Below are positions 49,708 to 57,362 of a stretch of DNA of 64,000 nucleotides, one piece after another. The notes beneath the pieces are model-generated. The model was not told the DNA's origin. It searched no databases and saw only the letters and a program-made list of their open reading frames with translations. The position numbers were made by a program, and so were the translations under genes. Origin of the DNA: Paenibacillus sp. R14(2021) (GTDB taxonomy: Bacteria > Bacillota > Bacilli > Paenibacillales > Paenibacillaceae). The stretch lies in NCBI RefSeq assembly GCF_019431355.1, contig NZ_CP080269.1, positions 3,624,501 through 3,688,500 on the forward strand. Direction: 5' to 3'. Position 1 is the stretch's first letter, and each line of letters begins with the position of its first letter.

Positions 49708-50529
49708 CTAAGCGCGCAGGTTATTCGCAAGTCCCATCATCGTATCGCTGGATGTCAATGCTCTGGCACTAAGTGAATAGGCCCGCTGCACGCCGATCAA
49801 TTCCGTCATCTCATCAGTTAAGACGACATTGGACTGCTCCAGAAACCCTTGCTTTATTGCGATTTTGGATTCCGCACTTGCCGTAACCGTATGGATGACA
49901 TCAGCCTTGTTCACGCCGTCCGCGATTGCGAACAGGTTGTCCGCCACTTGCGTAATGAGAGAGGGCTTGTCTACTTGAACCAGCTTCAGCTGTCCAAGCG
50001 GCACGATTTCACCAGAAGGCATCGTCCCAATCACATTGCCTGAGGCATCGATACGGAACTCCTTGACCTCAGGCGGAATTTCAATGGAACTGCCATCCGC
50101 CGAGGAAACCGGATAGCCTTCCTTCGTCGTAAGAATATTGATGCCGTTCTTCGTAAAGGTTGTCTGGAATGAGCCTCCGCGGGTATAACCCAAGTGACCG
50201 GCATCGTCTACCTTCACCTCGAACAAGGCATTTCCTTCAATGGCGACGTCAAGCGGCCCATCCGTCTGCTTCATCGGCCCTTGGGAGAAATCCGGCTGCA
50301 CCATCGTCAGCCTAGAGCCCCACCCTTGGTTGAATCCAAGCGGCGTAAGCCTGCCTGGCTGGTTGAATGCTTCAGGCTGCTGCTTCAGCGTAGTCAGCAG
50401 ATCTTCGAACGTACCGACCTTGCGTTTATATCCGACCGTATCGACGTTTGCAATGTTATCAGACAATAAATCCAGTTTCTGCTGCAAACCGCTCATCGAC
50501 ATCATCGCGGTAATCATTGAGTTGTTCAT
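49708..50529 (-). CDS. flhP: FlgG-like flagellar rod/hook-basal body protein FlhP
   Basis: A 273-residue flagellar basal-body rod protein. The N-terminal LDLLSDNIANVDTVGYKR and the C-terminal VVLTDEMTELIGVQRAYSLS are the two conserved rod ends. In Bacillus, flhO-flhP downstream of mbl encode rod or distal-rod components outside the main fla/che operon. GAGGAGG lies upstream of the ATG. It follows flhO and precedes the epuA-like gene. Confidence 0.9.
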   Translation of the reverse strand: MNNSMITAMMSMSGLQQKLDLLSDNIANVDTVGYKRKVGTFEDLLTTLKQQPEAFNQPGRLTPLGFNQGWGSRLTMVQPDFSQGPMKQTDGPLDVAIEGNALFEVKVDDAGHLGYTRGGSFQTTFTKNGINILTTKEGYPVSSADGSSIEIPPEVKEFRIDASGNVIGTMPSGEIVPLGQLKLVQVDKPSLITQVADNLFAIADGVNKADVIHTVTASAESKIAIKQGFLEQSNVVLTDEMTELIGVQRAYSLSARALTSSDTMMGLANNLRA

Positions 50530-50567
50530 TCAAGATGCCTCCTCTGCCCTGCGTCTGATTCGGTCCG

Positions 50568-51431
50568 TTAGATCCGTCCAATCTCATTAACGGCTTTATC
50601 CAAGCTCTTATCATAAAATTGAACGACCTTCTGGTTCGCCTCATAAGCACGCGCGGCGGACATCAAATCAACCATCGACTGCGCTGCATCTACGTTAGAC
50701 CGCTCCACGTAGCCCTGCCGCACTTCAACACGGTCCGTTGCGTTGACTTCACGTACGCCGGTCGAAGCGTCGTCCAGCTTGAATTTGCCGTCTCCCTCGC
50801 GCACCAGCTTGTTCGGGTTGTCCACCCGCGTAATCAGCAGTTGTCCTGCGCTCTGGCCCGTCAGCGGATTCACAAGCTGGTTATCGCTCGTCATCGCCAG
50901 CTGGTTGAGCGTCTCTCCCTTCGGAAGTTGAAACGGCTTGCCGTCGCTCGCCAGTACCCGCGAGCCGTCAGGCAGCGTAAGAAAGCCCTGCTCGTCCAAT
51001 TTGAACTGGCCGTCGCGCGTATAGCGCGTCTCACCGTCCGAATTCTGAACGGTAAAGAACGCTTGCGGCTGGAACACCAGCTGACCGTCAGCCGTTCTTG
51101 CTTTACCGGAGGAATCGAAATTCATCCCAGGCACTTCTATATCTGACAGAATGGCAAAATCGCTGAACTGGTTCGTCTGCGTCAAATCGCCCTGAAGATT
51201 AATCTGCAGGCTTTCCTCCGCAAAGACGCCCGTGCTCAGCTTGCCGATTGATTTGCCGTTACCATCCTGCACCCCCGTTACATGAAGCAGCATATCCGGA
51301 AAAGAGCGCGTGACCGCGTTCTTCTGCTTGTAACCGGGCGTGTTCATGTTGGAGATGTTGTTCGTTACGGTGTCATGTCTATTCTGCTGCGCAATCATCC
51401 CGGCAGCAGCCGTGTAAAGACCTCTTAGCAT
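50568..51431 (-). CDS. flhO: FlgG-like flagellar rod/hook-basal body protein FlhO
   Basis: A 287-residue basal-body protein. The N-terminus MLRGLYTAAAGMIAQQNRHD with TNNISNMNTPGYKQKN is followed by the C-terminal VERSNVDAAQSMVDLMSAAR and AYEANQKVVQFYD motifs. It pairs with the adjacent flhP. AGGAGG lies seven bases before the ATG. The ~220 bases upstream to mbl contain no gene or clear promoter that I could define. Confidence 0.9.
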   Translation of the reverse strand: MLRGLYTAAAGMIAQQNRHDTVTNNISNMNTPGYKQKNAVTRSFPDMLLHVTGVQDGNGKSIGKLSTGVFAEESLQINLQGDLTQTNQFSDFAILSDIEVPGMNFDSSGKARTADGQLVFQPQAFFTVQNSDGETRYTRDGQFKLDEQGFLTLPDGSRVLASDGKPFQLPKGETLNQLAMTSDNQLVNPLTGQSAGQLLITRVDNPNKLVREGDGKFKLDDASTGVREVNATDRVEVRQGYVERSNVDAAQSMVDLMSAARAYEANQKVVQFYDKSLDKAVNEIGRI

Positions 51432-51650
51432 GGAGCATCCTCCTGATCGCTTCCTGTAGAAAGCCGGCTGCGTATTCGCTCAGCGCCGCAGCTTCTTGTC
51501 TATATCCTCTATATCGGAATGCGCTGTGCTGCGATGAATAGAGCATTGCTGTGTCTAAAGACCTAATCTGGCGCTAATGTTCCTCAGCGCGCCCCCCCTA
51601 CGGCGCCTTACCCGAACACTGGCAGGCCATGGCCCGCGAACCAATCGTAA

Positions 51651-52667
51651 TTAACGACGCTTAACCGATAAATCCGCTCTGCGCGGCGTACGGTCCAGAT
51701 GGTCCAGCAGCAAGCCTGTCCCTTTAACAACGCAGTGCATGGGATCTTCAGCAATCAGTACCGGCACCTTCAGCTCTTCTGCAAGCAGCGCATCGAGACC
51801 GCCGAGAAGCGCCCCGCCGCCTGTAAGAATAACGCCGCGGTCGATAATGTCTGCAGACAATTCCGGCGGCGTCCGCTCCAACACCGATTTGGCCGCCGAC
51901 ACGATAGACGATACAGGCTCCCATAGCGCTTCGCGCACCTCTTCGGAGTAGATCGTTACCGTAAGCGGCAAGCCTGTTACCATATCGCGCCCGCGAATGT
52001 CGATCTCGTCTCTGAAGCCGCTGTCATAGACGGTGCCGATTTTGATCTTAATGTCTTCGCTGGTCCGTTCCCCGATCAGAAGCTTGTACTTATTCTTGAT
52101 ATACTTCATGATGGCTTCGTCGAACTTGTCACCCGCGACCTTGATCGAGGATGCTGTAACGACGTCGCCCATGGACAGCACGGCCACGTCCGTCGTACCG
52201 CCGCCGATGTCGACGACCATGTTGCCGCTCGGCTGGTAAATGTCCATTCCTGCGCCGATCGCAGCCGCCTTCGGCTCCTCTTCGAGGAAGACGTCTTTCG
52301 CTCCGCTGCGCTCGGCAGCCTCGCGGATCGCCTTCTGCTCGACCGAAGTGATGTTCGTTGGTGCGCAAATAAGAATGCGAGGGCGGCTGTACCAGGACCG
52401 GCCGCCGACGCGATCAATAAAGGCCTTCAACATGATCTCTGTAATTTCAAAGTCCGCTATAACACCATCGCGAAGCGGTCGGATGGCGATAATATTGCCA
52501 GGTGTCCGTCCAACCATCCGATGCGCTTCTTCACCGACGGCAAGCACGCGTTTCGTTTCGCTTTCGATCGCAACGACCGAAGGCTCATCCAGAACGACGC
52601 CCTTCCCTCTCACGTGGATGGACACATTTGCCGTTCCCAAATCAATACCGATATCCTTGCTAAACAT
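51651..52667 (-). CDS. mbl: Rod-shape protein Mbl (MreB family)
   Basis: A 338-residue actin-like cytoskeletal ATPase guiding side-wall synthesis. Motifs are DIGIDLGTANVSIHVRGKG (phosphate-1), VVDIGGGTTDVAVLSMGDVV (phosphate-2) and GVILTGGGALLGGLDALL (adenosine). The short N-terminus starting MFSKDIGIDLG is that of Mbl. Downstream of spoIIID and upstream of flhO, the Bacillus order. GGAGGA lies ten bases before the ATG. Confidence 0.93.
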   Translation of the reverse strand: MFSKDIGIDLGTANVSIHVRGKGVVLDEPSVVAIESETKRVLAVGEEAHRMVGRTPGNIIAIRPLRDGVIADFEITEIMLKAFIDRVGGRSWYSRPRILICAPTNITSVEQKAIREAAERSGAKDVFLEEEPKAAAIGAGMDIYQPSGNMVVDIGGGTTDVAVLSMGDVVTASSIKVAGDKFDEAIMKYIKNKYKLLIGERTSEDIKIKIGTVYDSGFRDEIDIRGRDMVTGLPLTVTIYSEEVREALWEPVSSIVSAAKSVLERTPPELSADIIDRGVILTGGGALLGGLDALLAEELKVPVLIAEDPMHCVVKGTGLLLDHLDRTPRRADLSVKRR

Positions 52668-52770
52668 AAGTCTAAAGTCCTCCAGCGTGAATAATAGTCG
52701 AGTACAATCTCATCCTGTGTAGTATTCGCTGAAATGTACGAAAATCCTCTATTTTTGTAGAAAAAATCGC

Positions 52771-53058
52771 TTACGATTTTGCGGCGGCAAGGACCTCGCG
52801 TTTACGGCCGGAGCTCTTCTTATACTTGATTTTCGTGGCTTCTCCTCCCCTCAGGTGCCGGATCGATTTGTGATATTCCAGAATGTGCTTAACCTGGTCT
52901 GCCAAATCGGGATTTATTTCCGGTAATCGCTCGGTCAAATCCTTATGAACCGTGCTTTTGGAGACGCCAAACTCTTTAGCGATTGTCCGCACTGTGTGCT
53001 TCGTCTCGACGATGCAACGGCCGATTTTTATGGTCCGTTCTTTAATATAATCGTGCAC
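52771..53058 (-). CDS. spoIIID: Sporulation transcription regulator SpoIIID
   Basis: A 95-residue DNA-binding regulator of mother-cell genes. The helix-turn-helix reads TVRTIAKEFGVSKSTVHKDL, followed by the basic C-terminal region RHLRGGEATKIKYKKS. The start is a GTG with GGGAGGC upstream. Its order with mbl and the spoIIQ-like gene is that of Bacillus. Confidence 0.96.
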   Translation of the reverse strand: MHDYIKERTIKIGRCIVETKHTVRTIAKEFGVSKSTVHKDLTERLPEINPDLADQVKHILEYHKSIRHLRGGEATKIKYKKSSGRKREVLAAAKS

Positions 53059-53180
53059 GCTCCCGCCTCCCTACTCGAGATAGTTTGGTACATTATATGA
53101 GGGGTACGGGTATATATTCTTTGTGTCCAAGCGTGACAAGCCCAAGAACTGCAAATATTTTCAAAAGTGCCTTGCAAACG

Positions 53181-53212
53181 AAAAAAAGAAGGCAGGAATG
53201 TCCCTGCCTTCT
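53181..53212 (-). terminator. Terminator of the SpoIIQ-like gene
   Basis: Ten-base-pair arms AGAAGGCAGG/CCTGCCTTCT with a six-base loop and seven T on the minus strand, 31 bases after the stop. Confidence 0.9.
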
Positions 53213-53243
53213 GAAGTAAACCTGCGGTATGTCCCGCATTTCG

Positions 53244-54002
53244 TTAGTTTTGCGTTTTTGTATCTGCCGCGCCGCTTTCGAGCAGCGTCGAAGGATTAAT
53301 TGCCTTGCCGTCCTGGCGCACTTCAAAGTGAAGGTGGACGCCGAGATCCTTCTCCAATTCGTCTCTGCCGGCTTTCGCAATGACAGTACCCTGCGTAACT
53401 TCATCGCCGACTTTGACCTGAACATTGCTCAAGCTGTGGTAGACCGTAACCAGCCCGTCCGCATGCTTGATTTCGATCATATTGCCATTAAGCGGATGCT
53501 GTTCCGAGACGGTAACCCGGCCGCTCAGCGCTGCCGTAACATCGAAGGCTTTGTCGTCTTTTTGGGCAAGGTCAATCCCCATGTTGGCGAAGAACTTGTT
53601 GTCCGTTTGGATCAAGGCTGCCAAACGGTCTTCGTTGGAAGCAGTGGCTTCATAGAACGGTGCTGCTACTTTCACTTGACTGTGGTCCGCCGGCCATTGC
53701 ATCGTTTCGCCTTCCGACTTGTCTACCATAGGGTCATCCGCTGGAACCTGGCCTTCTGTTTGCTCATCCGTCGTCGTACCTTGAGAGACTTCTACGTCGG
53801 TGCTGGCTGGTTTGTTCGAAGTTTCTCCAGCTCCCCCATAGAGCCACATTAAGGTTACGATAATTGCTGCCGCGGCTAGAAATGCTGATGGTGCTACCCA
53901 TTTCTTCGCCATCAGTTTACGCCAAGCAGATGGTTTGACGGCAGTGCCTCCCATTCCATTTTTGGGAGCTTCTTCATTGAACTTTGATTTGTTATCACTC
54001 AT
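53244..54002 (-). CDS. spoIIQ: SpoIIQ-like M23/LytM-domain forespore protein
   Basis: 252 residues: one N-terminal membrane helix (WVAPSAFLAAAAIIVTLMWL, ~36-55), an acidic Thr/Glu-rich linker and a C-terminal LytM domain (~125-245). In Bacillus SpoIIQ sits in the forespore membrane and interacts with SpoIIIAH across the intermembrane space. The second zinc motif HLHFEV is kept, but the first histidine position (H-x-G-I-D in active enzymes) reads N-M-G-I-D, so the protein is probably not an active endopeptidase. The position between spoIID and spoIIID is as in Bacillus. Upstream GGTGATCG-type ribosome site is weak. Confidence 0.87.
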   Translation of the reverse strand: MSDNKSKFNEEAPKNGMGGTAVKPSAWRKLMAKKWVAPSAFLAAAAIIVTLMWLYGGAGETSNKPASTDVEVSQGTTTDEQTEGQVPADDPMVDKSEGETMQWPADHSQVKVAAPFYEATASNEDRLAALIQTDNKFFANMGIDLAQKDDKAFDVTAALSGRVTVSEQHPLNGNMIEIKHADGLVTVYHSLSNVQVKVGDEVTQGTVIAKAGRDELEKDLGVHLHFEVRQDGKAINPSTLLESGAADTKTQN

Positions 54003-54100
54003 TGTTCGATCACCTCACTAGCCATTGTTGCCACAACCTAGCAGTTTATACGTGAGGGATTAACATTTTTTGAGATTGTTAGATAAGAGGACTGATAGCG

Positions 54101-55282
54101 CTAGTTTAGGACGCCGGATGCCTGCTGAATCCGGGTTCCCGTATAAAAATGAGCCAGAATTTCCTGCGCTGCTGCGCCTTCCTGCGCCATTCCGTTCGCT
54201 CCCCATTGACTCATGCCGACCCCATGACCGAAGCCCTGCGTCGTAAACGTAATCTCGTTTCCTTCTATCGTCCACGTAAATCCGGAGGAAGCAAGTGACA
54301 GCTTCTCCCGAATCTCTCTACCAGATACCAGCTTCTCCGTGCCGATCTTCACCGACTTGATTCGTTTACCCGCAGTCGTGTCCATGATCCGCATGTTCCT
54401 TATCGCGCCGGCCTTCACCCCAAGCTTGGCCGCAGCCTCGTCCACCTTCATCGTGACCGTATCCCGATAACGAGGCGAAATGGTCTTATCCCATGGACTT
54501 GCCACGCTGTGCAAATATGGCAGGTCGATGCTCCAATAATCGGAGGCATTCTCCGTATAGCCGTTGCTGGTCGAGAAGAAGGAAGCTTGAATCGGCTCCC
54601 CTTCGTACGTAATAATCTGCCCTCTCGTCTCTTCGACCGCCTGATTGAGCTTCTCCAAATTGCTGTCCTTCAGACTCCCGCTCCACCGCTTCAGCAGCGA
54701 TCCCAGCGGGATATAGACTTGATTCATTACGGTATCGTCCACATCGGCCCCGCGCTCTGCTGCAGTCAGCCCGCTGCGGTCATCCAGCAGCAGTCGTCTA
54801 TAAATATAGGTTCTGGCGGCAATCGCCTGCGCCTTGAGCGCTTCCAGCTCGAAATCGACAGGCATCTCTCCGGCCAGCACCCCGCGCACGTACAGCTCGA
54901 TTGGCATTTTCTCGATACGCTTGTCCCCGGTCAAGTAAACGGACACCCACAGCCGGTCATAAGCTGTAATCGCCCGGAGTGGCTTGTCCCTGCCAGTGAT
55001 ACCGGACGCTGCGGGTAGATCCGCCTGCGGCTTTCCTGTTTCTTCCTCCGCAGCAGGCGCTGTCTGCGGCGTCTGCATGCCTGGCTCCACTGGGGCGGAT
55101 TCTGCAACGGTCGCGCCCTGCGGCGTCTGACGAGCCTGCTCAGGCTTCTTAACGTCCATATAGAAGACAGCACCCTTTACCAGCATCACGAGCAGCGCGC
55201 CCCATAAGAAACCGATCCACCAGCCTTTTGTCCACCATCGACGACGATAAGAGCGCCCCGCCTTCCATCTCACATGTTCCAT
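54101..55282 (-). CDS. spoIID: Stage II sporulation protein SpoIID (lytic transglycosylase)
   Basis: 393 residues: one N-terminal membrane helix (GWWIGFLWGALLVMLVKGAV), then the SpoIID domain with VRGVLAGEMPVDFELEALKA, QAIAARTYIYRRLL and the C-terminal TQGFGHGVGMSQWGANGMA. It cleaves glycan strands during engulfment. GAAAGGAG lies six bases before the ATG. A Pro/Gln/Ala-rich linker follows the helix. It is downstream of murA, as in Bacillus. Confidence 0.95.
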   Translation of the reverse strand: MEHVRWKAGRSYRRRWWTKGWWIGFLWGALLVMLVKGAVFYMDVKKPEQARQTPQGATVAESAPVEPGMQTPQTAPAAEEETGKPQADLPAASGITGRDKPLRAITAYDRLWVSVYLTGDKRIEKMPIELYVRGVLAGEMPVDFELEALKAQAIAARTYIYRRLLLDDRSGLTAAERGADVDDTVMNQVYIPLGSLLKRWSGSLKDSNLEKLNQAVEETRGQIITYEGEPIQASFFSTSNGYTENASDYWSIDLPYLHSVASPWDKTISPRYRDTVTMKVDEAAAKLGVKAGAIRNMRIMDTTAGKRIKSVKIGTEKLVSGREIREKLSLASSGFTWTIEGNEITFTTQGFGHGVGMSQWGANGMAQEGAAAQEILAHFYTGTRIQQASGVLN

Positions 55283-55401
55283 ACTCTGCTCCTTTCGGTT
55301 CTTCGACTCTCGTGACTTCCACTCGTTACTTCCACAATCACATGCTATAGTCTATGAACCGAAAAGGTAGGATAGTACCCTAAGAGAGAAGCGGAAAAAG
55401 C

Positions 55402-55449
55402 AAAAAACCCATTCTCACTACTTCCTGTAAAGGAGTGAGAATGGGGTTT
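55402..55449 (-). terminator. Terminator of murA
   Basis: Sixteen-base-pair arms AAACCCATTCTCACT/AGTGAGAATGGGGTTT with one mismatch and six T on the minus strand, 19 bases after the stop. Confidence 0.9.
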
Positions 55450-55467
55450 GATGTCATTTGGCAGCGC

Positions 55468-56877
55468 TTAAGCCCAAGTGGGCTGTACTTTCAAACGAGG
55501 GGCTTCTTTCTCCCGCTTAGCCGGCTCCTGCGACATCGCAGCAACGATAGGCTCTGCTTCTTCCAGAGCGGCAGCAACGCCTTCCAGTACTTTCGAATAT
55601 GCATGCTGCGCTTGTTCTTCGCCGTTATCGCGAGTAATATCCGCACCCAGCGAGGCGAGCTTGCCTGTGATATCCACGTAACCGCGGTCCACATGGTGAA
55701 TGCCGGTAATTTCGCTTTCGCCGTCTGCACATAATGCCGCGCATACGAGCGCTGCGCCTGCGCGCAAATCCGTCGCCGTTACTTTCGCGCCCGTCAGCAT
55801 CGTTCCGCCGGTCACGATCGCCGCACGGCCATCGACTTTAATATGCGCATTCATTTTTTGAAATTCTTCAACATGCATGAAACGATTCTCGAAAACCGTT
55901 TCCGTCACGATGCTGGTGCCTTCGGAAACCATGAGAAGCGCCATCATCTGCGATTGCATGTCGGTCGGGAAGCCCGGATAAGGCAGCGTCTTCACATCAA
56001 CGGATTTCAGCTTCTTCGGCGCTGTAACGCGAAGTCCGCTGTCCGTTTCCGTAATGGAAACGCCCATCTCCTGCAGCTTGGAAATAACGGGGGCCAAATG
56101 ATCGCCAATCGCACCCTCAATATGTACATCGCCGCCGGTAATCGCAGCCGCAATCATATACGTACCTGCTTCGACACGGTCAGGGATTACGGTGTGGGAG
56201 ACACCAACGAGCTCTTCTACGCCTTCAATACGGATGATGCCTGTACCTGCGCCGCGCACATGGGCGCCCATAGCGTTCAGGTAATTCGCCAAGTCCACGA
56301 TTTCCGGCTCTTTCGCAGCATTCTCGATCGTCGTGGTGCCTTCGGCAAGTGCAGCAGCCATCATAATGTTCTCCGTAGCGCCTACGCTGGCTACATCGAG
56401 GTAAATCTTCGCACCCTTCAGCTTGCCTTCCGTCCGCGCTTCAATGAAGCCTTGACCGAGTACGATCTCGGCGCCCATTGCTTCAAAGCCCTTCAAATGC
56501 TGATCGATCGGACGCGTGCCGATTGCGCAGCCGCCCGGAAGCGCGATGCGCGCACAGCCAAGACGTGCAAGCAAAGGACCCATGACGAGAAACGAGGCAC
56601 GCATTTTGCGGACCCATTCGTAAGGGGCTTCGACCGAAATGAGGGTTTCTGCGGAAATACGCATGATCTCATTATCATATGTCAGCTTCCCGCCCAAAGC
56701 GGCAAGTACTTGTTGAATGGTGATGACATCATCAAGATAAGGTACGTCGTGGATAATACTTTCGCCTTGTTTAGCTAGTAACGTGGCAGCGAGAATCGGT
56801 AACACGGCATTCTTTGCTCCGCTTACGCGAACATTTCCGGATAGTCGCTGGCCGCCGCGGACGATTATTTTGCTCAT
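55468..56877 (-). CDS. murA: UDP-GlcNAc 1-carboxyvinyltransferase MurA
   Basis: 469 residues; first committed step of peptidoglycan synthesis. Motifs are [20 protein letters not shown] at the N-terminus, the catalytic cysteine loop [20 protein letters not shown] (~117) and [20 protein letters not shown]. About 40 extra residues at the C-terminus (Ala/Glu-rich, [20 protein letters not shown]) exceed the usual ~430-436. GGAGGGAAA lies upstream of the ATG. Downstream are spoIID and the spoIIQ-like gene. Confidence 0.95.
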   Translation of the reverse strand: MSKIIVRGGQRLSGNVRVSGAKNAVLPILAATLLAKQGESIIHDVPYLDDVITIQQVLAALGGKLTYDNEIMRISAETLISVEAPYEWVRKMRASFLVMGPLLARLGCARIALPGGCAIGTRPIDQHLKGFEAMGAEIVLGQGFIEARTEGKLKGAKIYLDVASVGATENIMMAAALAEGTTTIENAAKEPEIVDLANYLNAMGAHVRGAGTGIIRIEGVEELVGVSHTVIPDRVEAGTYMIAAAITGGDVHIEGAIGDHLAPVISKLQEMGVSITETDSGLRVTAPKKLKSVDVKTLPYPGFPTDMQSQMMALLMVSEGTSIVTETVFENRFMHVEEFQKMNAHIKVDGRAAIVTGGTMLTGAKVTATDLRAGAALVCAALCADGESEITGIHHVDRGYVDITGKLASLGADITRDNGEEQAQHAYSKVLEGVAAALEEAEPIVAAMSQEPAKREKEAPRLKVQPTWA

Positions 56878-57092
56878 CTTAAGGTTTCCCTCCGCGTGCA
56901 GTAGATTCTTTTTACCTAATTGTGAAATTACTGGTACCCTGATCCGTACCCAAATTACATCTTACCACCCGCTTACAGGAATCGACAAGCGTTATTTTCT
57001 GCCTGTCGAAAACAGGTATTTCATACCATTCGTAAGCGATTTAATTTTTCGTTCCGTCATCTATTACCCATTGTTGACATGTTTCCAGGTTG

Positions 57093-57338
57093 TTATTCGA
57101 CAATGCCTTTCAGCAGACCCGACCAGTTCCAATAGGCAAGGACGAAGGAGGCAAACGCATGGCCGAGCACGACCGACAGCATAATTTGGAGCAGACGCGC
57201 AGTCGAGCTTCTCGGCCGTTTCAAAATATTGTCCAGTTTAAGCTCCTGAATCGCGATCCAAGCGAGTGCAATACATAATAATTCGATCAGAATAGAAATA
57301 AGTGCGTGTACCCCGGCTGTTGCCGCTAATTGATCCAT
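57093..57338 (-). CDS. DUF1146 (YwzB-like) small membrane protein
   Basis: About 81 residues with two hydrophobic segments (VHALISILIELLCIALAWI and LLQIMLSVVLGHAFASFVL). The intervening IQELKLDNILKRPRSSTAR loop is typical of YwzB, found upstream of murA in Bacillus. Function unknown. Three ATGs follow GGGAG; the third (57338) has the best spacing. Confidence 0.8.
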   Translation of the reverse strand: MDQLAATAGVHALISILIELLCIALAWIAIQELKLDNILKRPRSSTARLLQIMLSVVLGHAFASFVLAYWNWSGLLKGIVE

Positions 57339-57362
57339 CATCATGACTCCCTAAACATAGTT

